Part shown: in pieces, positions 62,733 to 62,900 of the stretch | How positions within the stretch are numbered: position 1 is the stretch's first letter | Layout of the letters: every line of letters starts with the position of its first letter | Assembly (NCBI GenBank): GCA_902175065.1 | Contig: CABIIJ010000076.1 | Span: 1-62,900, forward strand | Source of the DNA: an uncultured Comamonas sp. | GTDB lineage: Bacteria; Pseudomonadota; Gammaproteobacteria; Burkholderiales; Burkholderiaceae_C | Direction: 5' to 3' | Length of the DNA: 62,900 bases | Translations under genes and position numbers: made by a program | The notes under the pieces: model-generated | The model's input: only the letters and a program-made list of their open reading frames with translations | What the model was told of the DNA's origin: nothing | Database searches by the model: none

Positions 62733-62900
62733 ATGGCAAAGGAAAAATTTGAACGGTCGAAACCCCACGTCAACGTGGGCACCATCGGCCACGTGGACCA
62801 CGGTAAGACCACGCTGACGGCTGCTCTGGCAACGGTGCTGTCCAAGAAATTCGGCGGTGAAGCGAAAGACTACTCGCAAATCGACAATGCTCCCGAAGAA
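62733..62900 (+). CDS. tuf: Elongation factor Tu, 3' end cut by the window edge
   Basis: The first 56 codons are present: [20 protein letters not shown], with the G1 loop GHVDHGKTT. The rest lies beyond the window. TTTTGGAGAATTTGCA precedes the ATG. Betaproteobacteria often carry two tuf copies, so whether this is tufA or tufB cannot be told. Confidence 0.97.
   Translation, partial: MAKEKFERSKPHVNVGTIGHVDHGKTTLTAALATVLSKKFGGEAKDYSQIDNAPEE

Overview
The window reads as a chromosomal segment of a high-GC betaproteobacterium, most likely Burkholderiales/Comamonadaceae. This is inferred from the Burkholderia-type TetR regulator (PaaR) and its palindromes, the dmp-type meta operon with a GlcG-like insert, the long PaaH, an ALDH-only PaaN and the rpsL-rpsG-fusA-tuf order. 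No rRNA, tRNA, CRISPR array, transposase or prophage was seen.

Region 1 (1-10281, + strand) is a catechol meta-cleavage operon. It holds ferredoxin, catechol 2,3-dioxygenase, a GlcG/HbpS-like protein, an outer-membrane MetA-type protein, semialdehyde dehydrogenase, dienoate hydratase, acylating acetaldehyde dehydrogenase, hydroxy-oxovalerate aldolase, an unusual soluble-type chemoreceptor, oxalocrotonate decarboxylase and tautomerase. Together they take catechol to pyruvate and acetyl-CoA. The ring-fission hydrolase (DmpD) is absent, and no phenol hydroxylase lies in the window. A LysR-type box (ATAC-N7-GTAT) sits upstream.

Region 2 (10326-22600) is mixed housekeeping. It contains ccoG, a divergent PAS-AAA-Fis regulator that lacks the GAFTGA loop, an AmpG-like permease, bacteriohemerythrin and dienelactone hydrolase, a four-gene Mla/Mce-type lipid transporter, a TauE/SafE exporter with a leader/terminator, a DUF4197 protein, a MITE-like palindrome and an HHE hemerythrin gene with a PaaR-type palindrome in front.

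Region 3 (22602-45343) is an aerobic phenylacetyl-CoA (paa) supercluster. It begins with an Old Yellow Enzyme gene, then a crotonase and paaN on the minus strand. On the plus strand follow paaG, paaI, paaK, an extra R2-like diiron protein with its own ferredoxin reductase, paaABCDE, paaR, paaJ, a branched-chain-type ABC importer (with a fused permease-ATPase and two binding proteins) and paaH. Near-identical 12-14 bp palindromes (ACCGACCGGTCGGT type) precede the HHE gene, the paaN/paaG divergence and the diiron operon, which defines a probable PaaR regulon.

Region 4 (45377-50719) holds hemB and, divergently, hemJ with a possible small RNA between them. A VanZ-like protein, a thioredoxin-like ferredoxin, an alpha/beta hydrolase and a D-Ala-D-Ala carboxypeptidase follow.

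Region 5 (50776-59134) is an iron/siderophore uptake operon: ECF sigma factor, FecR-like sensor, an AT-rich TonB receptor with signalling domain, an AAA+ ATPase of unknown role, binding protein, FecCD permease and ATPase. Region 6 (59192-62900) is the str operon, ending inside tuf.

About ten copies of one dispersed intergenic palindrome family (arms ending AGCTATT and containing GCGCT) punctuate the gene ends.
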